Notes under the pieces: generated by a model
Told to the model about the DNA's origin: nothing
The model's database searches: none
Seen by the model: the letters and a program-made list of their open reading frames with translations, nothing else
Assembly (NCBI GenBank): GCA_004555915.1
Contig: SFJM01000013.1
Span: 1-64,000 of the forward strand
Source: Clostridiales bacterium
GTDB lineage: Bacteria; Bacillota; Clostridia; Oscillospirales; Butyricicoccaceae
DNA length: 64,000 nucleotides
Direction: 5' to 3'
Shown: positions 52,540 through 60,614 of the stretch, one piece after another
Layout of the letters: each line of letters opens with the position of its first letter
How positions within the stretch are numbered: the stretch's first letter is position 1
Made by a program: the position numbers and the translations under genes

Positions 52540-55500
52540 TTACTCCTCCAGCTCGCCGTCATAGATATCATCTACATCATCGCTGCCAAACAGGTCGTCC
52601 ATTACTGCGGATTCATCCTCCATCAGCGGATGGTCACCGTCCTCTGCATCGGAAACGCCGAAGCCTGCTGCTTCAAATTCCTCTGCAGTTGCGTTGGAAC
52701 GGTTTTCACGCTCGACCTGATTGAAGTTGGTTGTTTCATCATCGTCATCCGACAGAATGATTTCCTCACCTGCTTCATCCAGCACGCGGATATCCAGGCA
52801 CAGGGACTGCAGTTCCTTAATCAGAACCTTGAAGGATTCCGGAATGCCTGCGGACGGGATGTTGTGACCCTTGACAATTGCCTCATAGGTCTTCACACGT
52901 CCTACGATATCGTCAGACTTGACGGTCAGGATTTCCTGCAGCGTATACGCTGCGCCATATGCCTCAAGTGCCCAAACTTCCATCTCACCGAAACGCTGGC
53001 CACCGAACTGTGCCTTACCACCCAGAGGCTGCTGGGTAACCAGGGAGTACGGGCCGGTGGAACGTGCATGGATCTTATCATCTACCAGATGATGCAGCTT
53101 GAGGTAATACATGTAACCAACGGTTACTTCATTGTCAAACTTTTCGCCGGTACGTCCGTCATACAGCACGGACTTGCCGTTCGGGTTCTTGCCTGCGGCT
53201 GCCAGTGCATCTGCAATGTCCTGTTCGTTCGCGCCATCGAATACCGGCGTTGCGATCTTCCAGCCCATGCTCATGGCAGCATAACCCAGATGAACCTCCA
53301 GTACCTGTCCGATGTTCATTCGGGACGGTACGCCCAGCGGGTTCAGTACGATATCCAGCGGAGTGCCGTCTTCCAGGAACGGCATATCCTCCTGCGGCAG
53401 AATGCGGGAAACGACACCCTTGTTACCATGACGGCCTGCCATCTTATCGCCGACGGAGATCTTTCTCTTCTGTGCGATATAAACGCGGACGGTCATGTTG
53501 ACGCCGGGAGACATGTCATCGCCGGCCTCACGGGTGAATACCTTGACATCCACAACGATGCCGGCCTCACCATGGGGTGCGCGCAGGGAGGTATCACGTA
53601 CCTCACGTGCCTTCTCACCGAAGATGGCACGCAGCAGGCGCTCTTCTGCGGTCAGCTCGGTCTCGCCCTTCGGGGTAACCTTACCAACCAGAATATCACC
53701 GGAATGCACCTCGGCACCGATGCGGATGATACCGCGCTCGTCCAGATCACGCAGTGCATCCTCGCCCACATTCGGGATATCACGGGTAATTTCTTCCGGT
53801 CCCAGCTTGGTGTCACGGGATTCGGATTCGTATTCTTCAATATGAATGGAGGTGTATACGTCGTCACGAACCAGACGTTCGTTCAGCAGTACAGCGTCCT
53901 CGTAGTTATAACCTTCCCAGGTCATGAAGCCGATCAGGGCGTTCTTGCCCAGTGCAACCTCACCATTGCAGGTTGCCGGACCGTCAGCCAGTACATCGCC
54001 CTTCTTGACACGCTCGCCCAGATTGACAATCGGACGCTGGTTGATACAGGTGGACTGGTTGGAGCGCAGGAACTTGGTCAGGTGGTAGGTCTTTTCACCC
54101 ATGGTGTCATAGTTGACCACAACCTCACGTGCGGTAACACGGGTAACAGTACCGTCGCCCTCTGCCAGCGGCACAATGCCGGAGTCCACACATGCCTTAT
54201 ATTCCATGCCGGTGCCGACAGCCGGGGATTCGGTCTTGAGCAGCGGCACAGCCTGACGCTGCATGTTCGCGCCCATCAGTGCACGGTTTGCGTCATCGTG
54301 CTCGAGGAACGGGATCATCGCGGTTGCAACCGATACCATCATACGCGGAGATACGTCCATCAGGTCTACATCCTGACGGTCTACTTCGACGATTTCCTCA
54401 CGGCAGCGGCAGGTAATACGCTGGTTTGCCAGACAGCCGTTTTCATCCAGCGGCTCATATGCCTGACAGATGGTGTATTCATCCTCCACATCCGCGGTCA
54501 TATAATGCACTTCATCCAGCACGCGGCCGGTTTCCTTGTCGATAAAGCGGTACGGTGCTTCCACAAAGCCGAAATCATTGATGCGTGCATAGGTTGCCAG
54601 ATAGGAGATCAGACCGATGTTCGGACCTTCAGGGGTCTCAATCGGGCACATACGGCCGTAATGGCTGTAGTGTACGTCTCGTACTTCAAAGGATGCACGG
54701 TCACGGGACAGACCGCCGGGGCCCAGCGCGGACATACGGCGCTTATGGGTCAGCTCAGACAGCGGGTTGTTCTGGTCCATGAACTGGGACAGCGGGGAGG
54801 AACCGAAGAATTCCTTGATCGCTGCGGTGACCGGACGGATGTTAATCAGGGACTGGGGGGTAACAATATCCAGATCCTGAATGGTCATGCGCTCACGGAT
54901 GACACGCTCCATACGGGAGAAGCCGATGCGGAACTGGTTCTGCAGCAGCTCGCCGACACAGCGCAGACGACGGTTGCCCAGATGGTCGATGTCGTCGGTG
55001 GTGCCGATGTCATGGCCCAGACCCAGCAGGTAGCAGATGGATGCCAGCATGTCATCCACGATAATGTGCTTCGGAATCAGATCGTCCTTGGCAGCCTTGA
55101 TATCGTCAATCAGCTCGTCCTCGGTCTTGCCCTCTTCCTCCGCGGACTCGAGCAGCTCCTTCAGGACGACAAAACGAACCTTTTCCTTGATGCCGCACTT
55201 TTCCTGCGGGTCAAAGGAAACAAAGTCCTTCATGTCAACCATGCCGTTGCCGAATACCTTGACACGGGTGCCGTCATTGGCTTCAATGATGGTGCCGTGT
55301 ACGCCGCGGCGTGCGATCAGGTTTGCCTGTTCACGGGTGCATACATCGCCTTCCTCTGCCAGCACCTCGCCGGTCATCGGGTCGGTGATGGTCTCGCACA
55401 GCTTATGGCCCACCAGACGGCGTGCGATATTCAGCTTCTTGTTGTACTTATAGCGGCCTACTGCGGAAATGTCATACCGACGGGTATCGAAGAACAGCGC

Positions 55501-56295
55501 GTTGAGCAGGCTGCGTGCGGAATCCACCGTAGGCGGTTCGCCCGGGCGGAGCTTTTTGTAAATTTCAATGAGGGCTTCCTCAACGGTCTTGGACGGGTCC
55601 TTGTCCAGGGTTGCCAGGATGCGCTCATCCTCACCGAACATCTCGATGATCTCCGCATCGGTTTCTACGCCGATGGCACGGATGAAGGAGGTAATCGGAA
55701 TCTTTCTGTTTTTATCAATGCGGACATAGAATACGTCGTTGCTGTCGGTTTCGTATTCCAGCCATGCACCGCGGTACGGGATGACGGTAGCGGACAGCAG
55801 CGGCTTGTCGGTCTTGTCCAGTGTCATACCGTAGTAGACACCCGGGGAACGGACGATCTGGGATACGATAACACGTTCCGCACCGTTGATGATGAACGTG
55901 CCGGAATCGGTCATGCGCGGGAAATCGCCCATGAACAGCTCCTGCTCCTTGATTTCGCCGGTTTCCTTGTAGCGCAGACGCATGCGGACACGCAGCGGGC
56001 ATGCATACGTTGCATCGCGTGCCTTACACTCCTCCACGCTGTACTTCGGCTCATCGTCCAGCTTGTAGTCGATGAAGGACAGCTCCAGATTGCCTGTGTA
56101 GTCGGTGATACATGCGACGTCATCAAAGACCTCGCGCAGACCATCGGTCAAAAACCACTCGTAAGATTTCTTCTGCACCTCGATGAGGTTCGGCATTTCC
56201 AGAACATCCGGTATTCTGGCAAAGCTCTTTCTGGTGGTACGTCCATACTGCACGTCATGGACATGTACGCCATTAATCGTTGCTTCATTTGCCAT
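52540..56295 (-). CDS. rpoB: DNA-directed RNA polymerase subunit beta
   Basis: A 1251-residue subunit. The rifampicin region reads SSPLSQFMDQNNPLSE then LTHKRRMSALGPGG; the contact residues Ser, Gln, Asp, His, Arg and Ser are wild type, but Pro replaces the Gln that is usual after GSS. GRHGNKG and KPIVNLG-type motifs are intact. GGAG lies 13 bases before the ATG. It has its own promoter and is not preceded by rplJL, as it usually is. Confidence 0.99.
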   Translation of the reverse strand: MANEATINGVHVHDVQYGRTTRKSFARIPDVLEMPNLIEVQKKSYEWFLTDGLREVFDDVACITDYTGNLELSFIDYKLDDEPKYSVEECKARDATYACPLRVRMRLRYKETGEIKEQELFMGDFPRMTDSGTFIINGAERVIVSQIVRSPGVYYGMTLDKTDKPLLSATVIPYRGAWLEYETDSNDVFYVRIDKNRKIPITSFIRAIGVETDAEIIEMFGEDERILATLDKDPSKTVEEALIEIYKKLRPGEPPTVDSARSLLNALFFDTRRYDISAVGRYKYNKKLNIARRLVGHKLCETITDPMTGEVLAEEGDVCTREQANLIARRGVHGTIIEANDGTRVKVFGNGMVDMKDFVSFDPQEKCGIKEKVRFVVLKELLESAEEEGKTEDELIDDIKAAKDDLIPKHIIVDDMLASICYLLGLGHDIGTTDDIDHLGNRRLRCVGELLQNQFRIGFSRMERVIRERMTIQDLDIVTPQSLINIRPVTAAIKEFFGSSPLSQFMDQNNPLSELTHKRRMSALGPGGLSRDRASFEVRDVHYSHYGRMCPIETPEGPNIGLISYLATYARINDFGFVEAPYRFIDKETGRVLDEVHYMTADVEDEYTICQAYEPLDENGCLANQRITCRCREEIVEVDRQDVDLMDVSPRMMVSVATAMIPFLEHDDANRALMGANMQRQAVPLLKTESPAVGTGMEYKACVDSGIVPLAEGDGTVTRVTAREVVVNYDTMGEKTYHLTKFLRSNQSTCINQRPIVNLGERVKKGDVLADGPATCNGEVALGKNALIGFMTWEGYNYEDAVLLNERLVRDDVYTSIHIEEYESESRDTKLGPEEITRDIPNVGEDALRDLDERGIIRIGAEVHSGDILVGKVTPKGETELTAEERLLRAIFGEKAREVRDTSLRAPHGEAGIVVDVKVFTREAGDDMSPGVNMTVRVYIAQKRKISVGDKMAGRHGNKGVVSRILPQEDMPFLEDGTPLDIVLNPLGVPSRMNIGQVLEVHLGYAAMSMGWKIATPVFDGANEQDIADALAAAGKNPNGKSVLYDGRTGEKFDNEVTVGYMYYLKLHHLVDDKIHARSTGPYSLVTQQPLGGKAQFGGQRFGEMEVWALEAYGAAYTLQEILTVKSDDIVGRVKTYEAIVKGHNIPSAGIPESFKVLIKELQSLCLDIRVLDEAGEEIILSDDDDETTNFNQVERENRSNATAEEFEAAGFGVSDAEDGDHPLMEDESAVMDDLFGSDDVDDIYDGELEE

Positions 56296-56409
56296 GTTGT
56301 ACCCATCACTCCGTTTCTCAAGTATTCGATACGCCTGGCTGCGTAGTGATTATTACTTTCCTCTTTCTTGCATCTTGACTGAAAAAATGCTAGAATGTAT
56401 TTGGTTAAG

Positions 56410-56433
56410 GTTTCCGTTGACCTATATGGAAAC
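56410..56433 (-). promoter_or_regulatory. Hairpin at the 5' end of the rpoBC leader
   Basis: Minus-strand GTTTCC/GGAAAC stem with a 12-base loop, placed right at the predicted transcription start. Such hairpins can stabilise mRNA or mediate autogenous control. Confidence 0.5.
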
Positions 56434-56439
56434 TAATTT

Positions 56440-56468
56440 ATAATATCATATCTATGCCTTTTTGTCAA
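56440..56468 (-). promoter_or_regulatory. Promoter of rpoBC
   Basis: Minus-strand TTGACA (56463-56468) and TATTAT (56440-56445) with 17-base spacing; leader about 140 bases. Confidence 0.85.
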
Positions 56469-56564
56469 GATATACCCTCTTTGGTATGCCCGTCGCTTCT
56501 TCCAGTTTTTTGGAGAAAGCGGCGTTTTCTTTTATTCAATCCGTCAAATCCGGGCGGATGGATG

Positions 56565-56601
56565 AAAAAAAATCACAAAAGCTCCCTGACGGGAGCTTTT
56601 G
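56565..56601 (-). terminator. Terminator of the histidine phosphatase gene
   Basis: Perfect 11-bp stem CAAAAGCTCCC/GGGAGCTTTTG, then TGATTTTTTT on the minus strand. Confidence 0.92.
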
Positions 56602-56617
56602 TTTTGCCTGCCAGCAG

Positions 56618-57280
56618 TCACCGGATGTCGGCGGTATTTTCCTTCCAGAATGGAGAATAAAACCGGCAGTCCTCCGGCAGATGGCTCTGGTCGTTGGCAA
56701 ATAAAATTTCATGGCTGCCGTCCTGTGCAAAGGTCACGCAGGTGACCGACGCATTGGCCAGAATATTCGGCCGGAGCTGCTCAAAGGGGATGCCCAGGCA
56801 GCCCACACTGCACAGCAGTGCAAAGCCATGGGACACTATGGCAACCGACTTGCCCGGATTGTCGCGCACAATGCGCCGCACCGCTGCCATGACGCGCTCA
56901 TGCACCTGCCGCGCACTTTCCCCCTGCAGCGGGGCAAACGCGCTGGGATTGTGGCGGAATGCCTGCATGGTTTCCGGATAATCCCGGATATTGTCCTCAT
57001 TCGTCCGCCCTTCCAGCACGCCGCCGTCAATCTCCCGTAATCCCTCACACAGGATTGGCTGCAGCGCCAGCCTGGAGCAGACGCCTTCCGCGGTCTGACG
57101 GGCACGCATCAGCGGGCTGGTATACACCGCATCCAGCGGCACGGATGCAAACCGTTTTCCCAAACAGTCTGCCTGCTTCAAACCGGTTTCCCCCAGCGGG
57201 ATGTCTGACTTCCCCTGGAACCGACCGCCGATGTTGCTTTCCGTCGTACCGTGACGGATAAAATATACTGTTGTTTTCAA
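56618..57280 (-). CDS. Histidine phosphatase family protein (phosphoglycerate mutase-like)
   Basis: A 220-residue protein of the RHG branch. FIRHGTTESN holds the catalytic His; a second His is in AIVSHGFALL, and the acid in REIDGGVLEGR. Members include cobalamin ribazole phosphatase and nonspecific phosphatases; which one applies is unclear. The start is TTG at 57280, 8 bases after GGAGG; the upstream ATG overlaps the ribosome site. A hairpin terminator lies 23 bases upstream, leaving no room for a promoter, so it depends on readthrough from rfbA. Confidence 0.85.
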   Translation of the reverse strand: MKTTVYFIRHGTTESNIGGRFQGKSDIPLGETGLKQADCLGKRFASVPLDAVYTSPLMRARQTAEGVCSRLALQPILCEGLREIDGGVLEGRTNEDNIRDYPETMQAFRHNPSAFAPLQGESARQVHERVMAAVRRIVRDNPGKSVAIVSHGFALLCSVGCLGIPFEQLRPNILANASVTCVTFAQDGSHEILFANDQSHLPEDCRFYSPFWKENTADIR

Positions 57281-57302
57281 TGCTTTTTCCTCCCGGAACA
57301 AA

Positions 57303-57330
57303 CAAAAAGCGGTCAGACGACCGCTTTTTG
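57303..57330 (-). terminator. Hairpin between rfbA and the histidine phosphatase gene
   Basis: Perfect 12-bp stem CAAAAAGCGGTC/GACCGCTTTTTG with a four-base loop and a T-run built into the stem. Confidence 0.75.
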
Positions 57331-57334
57331 CAGC

Positions 57335-58201
57335 TTATTTTGTCATACACTGCAGATACTGTCCATACAGCGTCTGATGCAGTTGATCGCCGATGGCATG
57401 TACCTGCTCCTCGGAGATAAGACCACGCATAAAAGCGATTTCCTCCGGGCATGCCACATACCGGCCGGTGCGATGCTGCACCTCACGGATGCGGTCAGAT
57501 GCCAGCAGCAGGCTGTCCGCCGTACCCGCATCCAGCCATACAAATGCATCGCTCAGCGGAACCACCTTCAGCTTGCCGCGGCGCAGGTATTCCAGATTGA
57601 CATCGGTAATCTCCAGCTCTCCGCGGGCAGACGGCTTCAGATTCTTCGCAATCTCCAGCACATCACTGTCGTAAAAATACAGGCCCGGAATGATGTAATT
57701 GGACTTGGGGTAACGGGGTTTTTCCTCAATGCTCAGCGCATTGCCGTTTTCATCGAATTCCACCACGCCAAAGGGACGGGGATCCTCGACATAATAGCCG
57801 AACACGGTGGCACCGTCATTGCATTCCCTTGCCTGCTGCATAAACACATAATCCCGGCTCTCATCATAGAAAATGTTATCACCAAGAACCAGGCAGACCG
57901 ACTCACCCCGGATAAAATCCTCTGCCACAAGGAACGCATCCGCAATGCCCCGCGGCACCTTCTGGACAGCATAGGAAATATGTACGCCCCATGCGCTGCC
58001 ATCTCCCAGCAGCTTCTCAAAGGTCTCCTCCTCACCATCCGGAATAATCACCATGATATCTGTAATGCCGGCCTGCAGCAGCACGCTGATCGGATAATAA
58101 ATCAGCGGCTTGTCATACACAGGAAGCAACGGCTTGCAGATCATCTTCGTCATCGGGTACAGGCGCGTGCCCTTACCCGCTGCCAGAACCAAACCTTTCA
58201 T
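57335..58201 (-). CDS. rfbA: Glucose-1-phosphate thymidylyltransferase (RmlA-like)
   Basis: A 288-residue nucleotidyltransferase making dTDP-glucose for rhamnose and related surface sugars. KGLVLAAGKGTRLYPMTK and PLLPVYDKPLIYYPISVL are typical, although LAAG replaces the more common LAGG. GDNIFY and EKPRYPKSNY complete the site. The ATG at 58201 is preferred; the in-frame TTG upstream is inside the ribosome-site spacing. No rfbBCD genes are adjacent. Confidence 0.9.
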   Translation of the reverse strand: MKGLVLAAGKGTRLYPMTKMICKPLLPVYDKPLIYYPISVLLQAGITDIMVIIPDGEEETFEKLLGDGSAWGVHISYAVQKVPRGIADAFLVAEDFIRGESVCLVLGDNIFYDESRDYVFMQQARECNDGATVFGYYVEDPRPFGVVEFDENGNALSIEEKPRYPKSNYIIPGLYFYDSDVLEIAKNLKPSARGELEITDVNLEYLRRGKLKVVPLSDAFVWLDAGTADSLLLASDRIREVQHRTGRYVACPEEIAFMRGLISEEQVHAIGDQLHQTLYGQYLQCMTK

Positions 58202-58271
58202 AATTGCCAAACTCCTTCTTCCTCTATCTTATCTATTCATCACCACAACAGAACACAATTTTCCTAATTTT

Positions 58272-58300
58272 ATTATCTCATTCCACTATCCGTATGTCAA
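58272..58300 (-). promoter_or_regulatory. Promoter of rfbA
   Basis: Minus-strand TTGACA (58295-58300) and GATAAT (58272-58277) with 17-base spacing. Confidence 0.75.
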
Positions 58301-58334
58301 GGAGAGTTATGTTTATTTTTATACAAAACCCCTG

Positions 58335-59279
58335 TCAAATCATCCCCATCAGACGCAAAACAAAAATCCAACCGGTTAATGTGATCGAAGAAAGCAGGGT
58401 CGTCAGCACAATGATGCTGGTAGACAGTTCGCCGTCATTATCCATATTTTTTGCCATAATATAACAGCTCACCGTTGCCGGGGAACCGAGCATAATCAAC
58501 ACTGCTACCATCTCAGCCCCGGTAAAGCCCAGTGCGATGGCAAGGGGCAGAAAAACCGCCGGAAGCACCACCAGCTTGACCGCCGAAGCGATCACCGTAG
58601 GCTTGATTTTTGCCAGTGCCTTTGTCCCCTCAAAGCCCGCGCCCACAACCAGCAGCGCAATGGGCGTAGCGGTTGCCGCCACGCTGTCAATCGCCTTGAG
58701 CGGGATGGTGGGAATTGTGATCTGCAGCAGGGAAAAGGGCAGTCCTGCCAGAATGCCGAGGATAATCGGATTTTTGAGCACATTGATACAGGCTTTTTTC
58801 ATGGCCTCCCACCCGTGCTGTCCGCCGTTTGCCAAAAAGGTCAGGATGACCACAGAATAAATATTGAACAGCGGTACGGCTGCCACAATCATCAGCGGTG
58901 TCAGGCCGGCATCACCGTAAATATTTTCCACAAACGCGATGCCCAGTACTGCCGCGCTGCCACGGACTGCTGCCTGTGAAAACGCACCCACCAGCGTCTT
59001 GTCCTGAATCAGCTTTGACGCAAGGAACCAGACGCCAAGGAACATCACGCTCGTGATCCCCGCACAGTACAGCACAAAGGACAGGTTGAAATCGGCATAC
59101 AAATCGGTCTGTGCGATGTCCCGGAACAGCAGCACCGGCAGGGATACCTTAAATACATAACGGTTTGCCACCGAACAGAATTCCTCTGTCAGCATGCCCA
59201 CCTGCTTGAGAAAATAGCCCAGCACCATGACCAGAAACACCGGCATGGTGGCATTCAGGCTGAAAATAAAACTATCCAT
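58335..59279 (-). CDS. AEC-family transporter (auxin efflux carrier-like)
   Basis: A 314-residue membrane protein with about ten hydrophobic helices. PVFLVMVLGYFLKQVGMLTEE at the start and LVVLPAVFLPLAIALGF, SPATVSCYIMAKN near the end are typical. Bacterial members include malate or malonate permeases. AAGGAA lies about 7 bases before the ATG at 59279, which lies inside the end of the upstream EamA gene (8-base overlap). Substrate unknown. Confidence 0.88.
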   Translation of the reverse strand: MDSFIFSLNATMPVFLVMVLGYFLKQVGMLTEEFCSVANRYVFKVSLPVLLFRDIAQTDLYADFNLSFVLYCAGITSVMFLGVWFLASKLIQDKTLVGAFSQAAVRGSAAVLGIAFVENIYGDAGLTPLMIVAAVPLFNIYSVVILTFLANGGQHGWEAMKKACINVLKNPIILGILAGLPFSLLQITIPTIPLKAIDSVAATATPIALLVVGAGFEGTKALAKIKPTVIASAVKLVVLPAVFLPLAIALGFTGAEMVAVLIMLGSPATVSCYIMAKNMDNDGELSTSIIVLTTLLSSITLTGWIFVLRLMGMI

Positions 59280-60168
59280 GGAGTTTTTCCTTCCTGCGCT
59301 GCGGCAGCTGCAGCACGGCAATGGCACTGAAAATCAGGATCATACCCAGCAGCGTCCAGATGGTAAACGAATCCCCGAACGCGACGACACCCAGCAGGCT
59401 TGCCACCAGCGGCTCCACAATTGCCAGCACCGCTGCTTTGGATGCCTGGATGCCATTCAGCCCGCCGGTGTACAGCAGAAACGGGGCAACGGTACTCACC
59501 ACGGCAAGTCCGACGCCAACCAGCAGGTCCTGTGGATGGCCTGCGGCAAACCGGATGCTGTCTGCCGCGCAGAACGGCGCTGTGGCCACTGCCGCAAAAA
59601 CAAACGTATAAAACGATACCGTCATGGCGCTGTAATCCCGCAGGGCAAATTTTCCAAAAATGCTGTACAGTCCATAGAATAAACCGGAACCAAGTCCCAA
59701 CAGTACTGTTGTCCATGCCACAGCCTGGCTCTCGGAAAAAACACCGGTAATACACGCGCAGCCCGCCACCGTCATCACCAGAGACAGCAGCTTCTGCCCA
59801 GTCAGGCGCTCATGGAACAGGATTACCGACAGCACGAGAATAAAAATCGGCGAGGTATATAACAGCAGGGATGCCACGGCAACGCTGCTGCGTTCCAGCG
59901 CGGCAAAATAACAGTAATTAAACAGGGCAATGCTGACCATGCCGGTTCCGATAAACATCCAGAGATCCCGCAGGCGAAACCGGGGTAATTTCCGTTCCTT
60001 TGCCACAATCACGCCGCCCAGAACCACTGCGGCCAGCAGATTGCGGAAGAAGACAATTTGCAGTGATGTCAGGCCATCTGCCTGCAGCGTGTGGACAAAC
60101 AGGGAAATCAATCCCCACAGGGCACCTGCCCCGGTCACCATCCATGCGGAACGCGTGTGAGTCCCCAT
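59272..60168 (-). CDS. EamA/DMT-family transporter
   Basis: A 298-residue membrane protein with ten helices in two EamA repeats (WMVTGAGALWGLISLFVH and VLLGLGSGLFYGLYSIFGK). The family exports amino acids or metabolites. GGAGG lies about 8 bases before the ATG, and an extended -10 (minus-strand TGCTATACT) lies at 60209-60217. Its end overlaps the AEC transporter start, so both are co-translated. Confidence 0.9.
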   Translation of the reverse strand: MGTHTRSAWMVTGAGALWGLISLFVHTLQADGLTSLQIVFFRNLLAAVVLGGVIVAKERKLPRFRLRDLWMFIGTGMVSIALFNYCYFAALERSSVAVASLLLYTSPIFILVLSVILFHERLTGQKLLSLVMTVAGCACITGVFSESQAVAWTTVLLGLGSGLFYGLYSIFGKFALRDYSAMTVSFYTFVFAAVATAPFCAADSIRFAAGHPQDLLVGVGLAVVSTVAPFLLYTGGLNGIQASKAAVLAIVEPLVASLLGVVAFGDSFTIWTLLGMILIFSAIAVLQLPQRRKEKLHG

Positions 60169-60208
60169 GCCTCATTCCTCCATTCATATATTTTTTGCAT
60201 TCCTGTCC

Positions 60209-60217
60209 AGTATAGCA
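60209..60217 (-). promoter_or_regulatory. Extended -10 promoter of the transporter pair
   Basis: Minus-strand TGCTATACT about 41 bases before the EamA gene start. No clear -35. Confidence 0.5.
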
Positions 60218-60402
60218 CAAATTTTTCCTGTATTCTGCTTTTGCAGGCAAAAATACAATTATTTTTCCATTCCCTCCTGCCATCGTACCGGAATATCCCC
60301 AAATATGCTTTTTGACCGCTTTTATTCCGTGCCTTACGCTTATTGCACAAAAAATACGGTTGCTTTTTATCAATTTTGTCTCTACTTTTTCCCAATCGCT
60401 TG

Positions 60403-60533
60403 TGGTATATTTATTAACGTACTTTTTAGCAGGAGTACTTGCATCCTCGCCTTAAACAGAAGGTATGAGAGAAATGCCATACAGAGAAGAGAGAGAAATG
60501 AGACGGTTGGGTGAACCGTCTCATTTCATTTTT
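60403..60533 (+). ncRNA. Possible small plus-strand transcript
   Basis: An extended -10 TGGTATATT (60403-60411), then about 120 bases ending in a perfect 13-bp hairpin (60495-60507 with 60513-60525) followed by TTTTT. Inside lies a 12-codon frame MPYREERNETVG with AGAAGG upstream, whose end overlaps the hairpin. It could be a small RNA or a leader peptide unit; no gene follows on this strand. The rest of 60169-60402 shows no feature. Confidence 0.35.
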
Positions 60534-60563
60534 GCGACACAGGATTTCCACCTTTGTTGCAGC

Positions 60564-60595
60564 AAAAAAGCTGTTCGGAAACGAACAGCTTTTTT
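60564..60595. terminator. Terminator of the envelope gene group
   Basis: Perfect 14-bp stem AAAAAAGCTGTTCG/CGAACAGCTTTTTT with a GAAA loop, usable in both directions; it lies 20 bases past the last minus-strand gene. Confidence 0.92.
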
Positions 60596-60614
60596 ATTCT
60601 TTTTCCGTTTGATC

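Noticed and set aside
52630..56346. A 1238-codon open frame on the plus strand opposite rpoB, and a similar one opposite rpoC (49013-52564)
   Set aside because: Stop-free only because of the codon bias of rpoB and rpoC; no ribosome site or recognisable domain.
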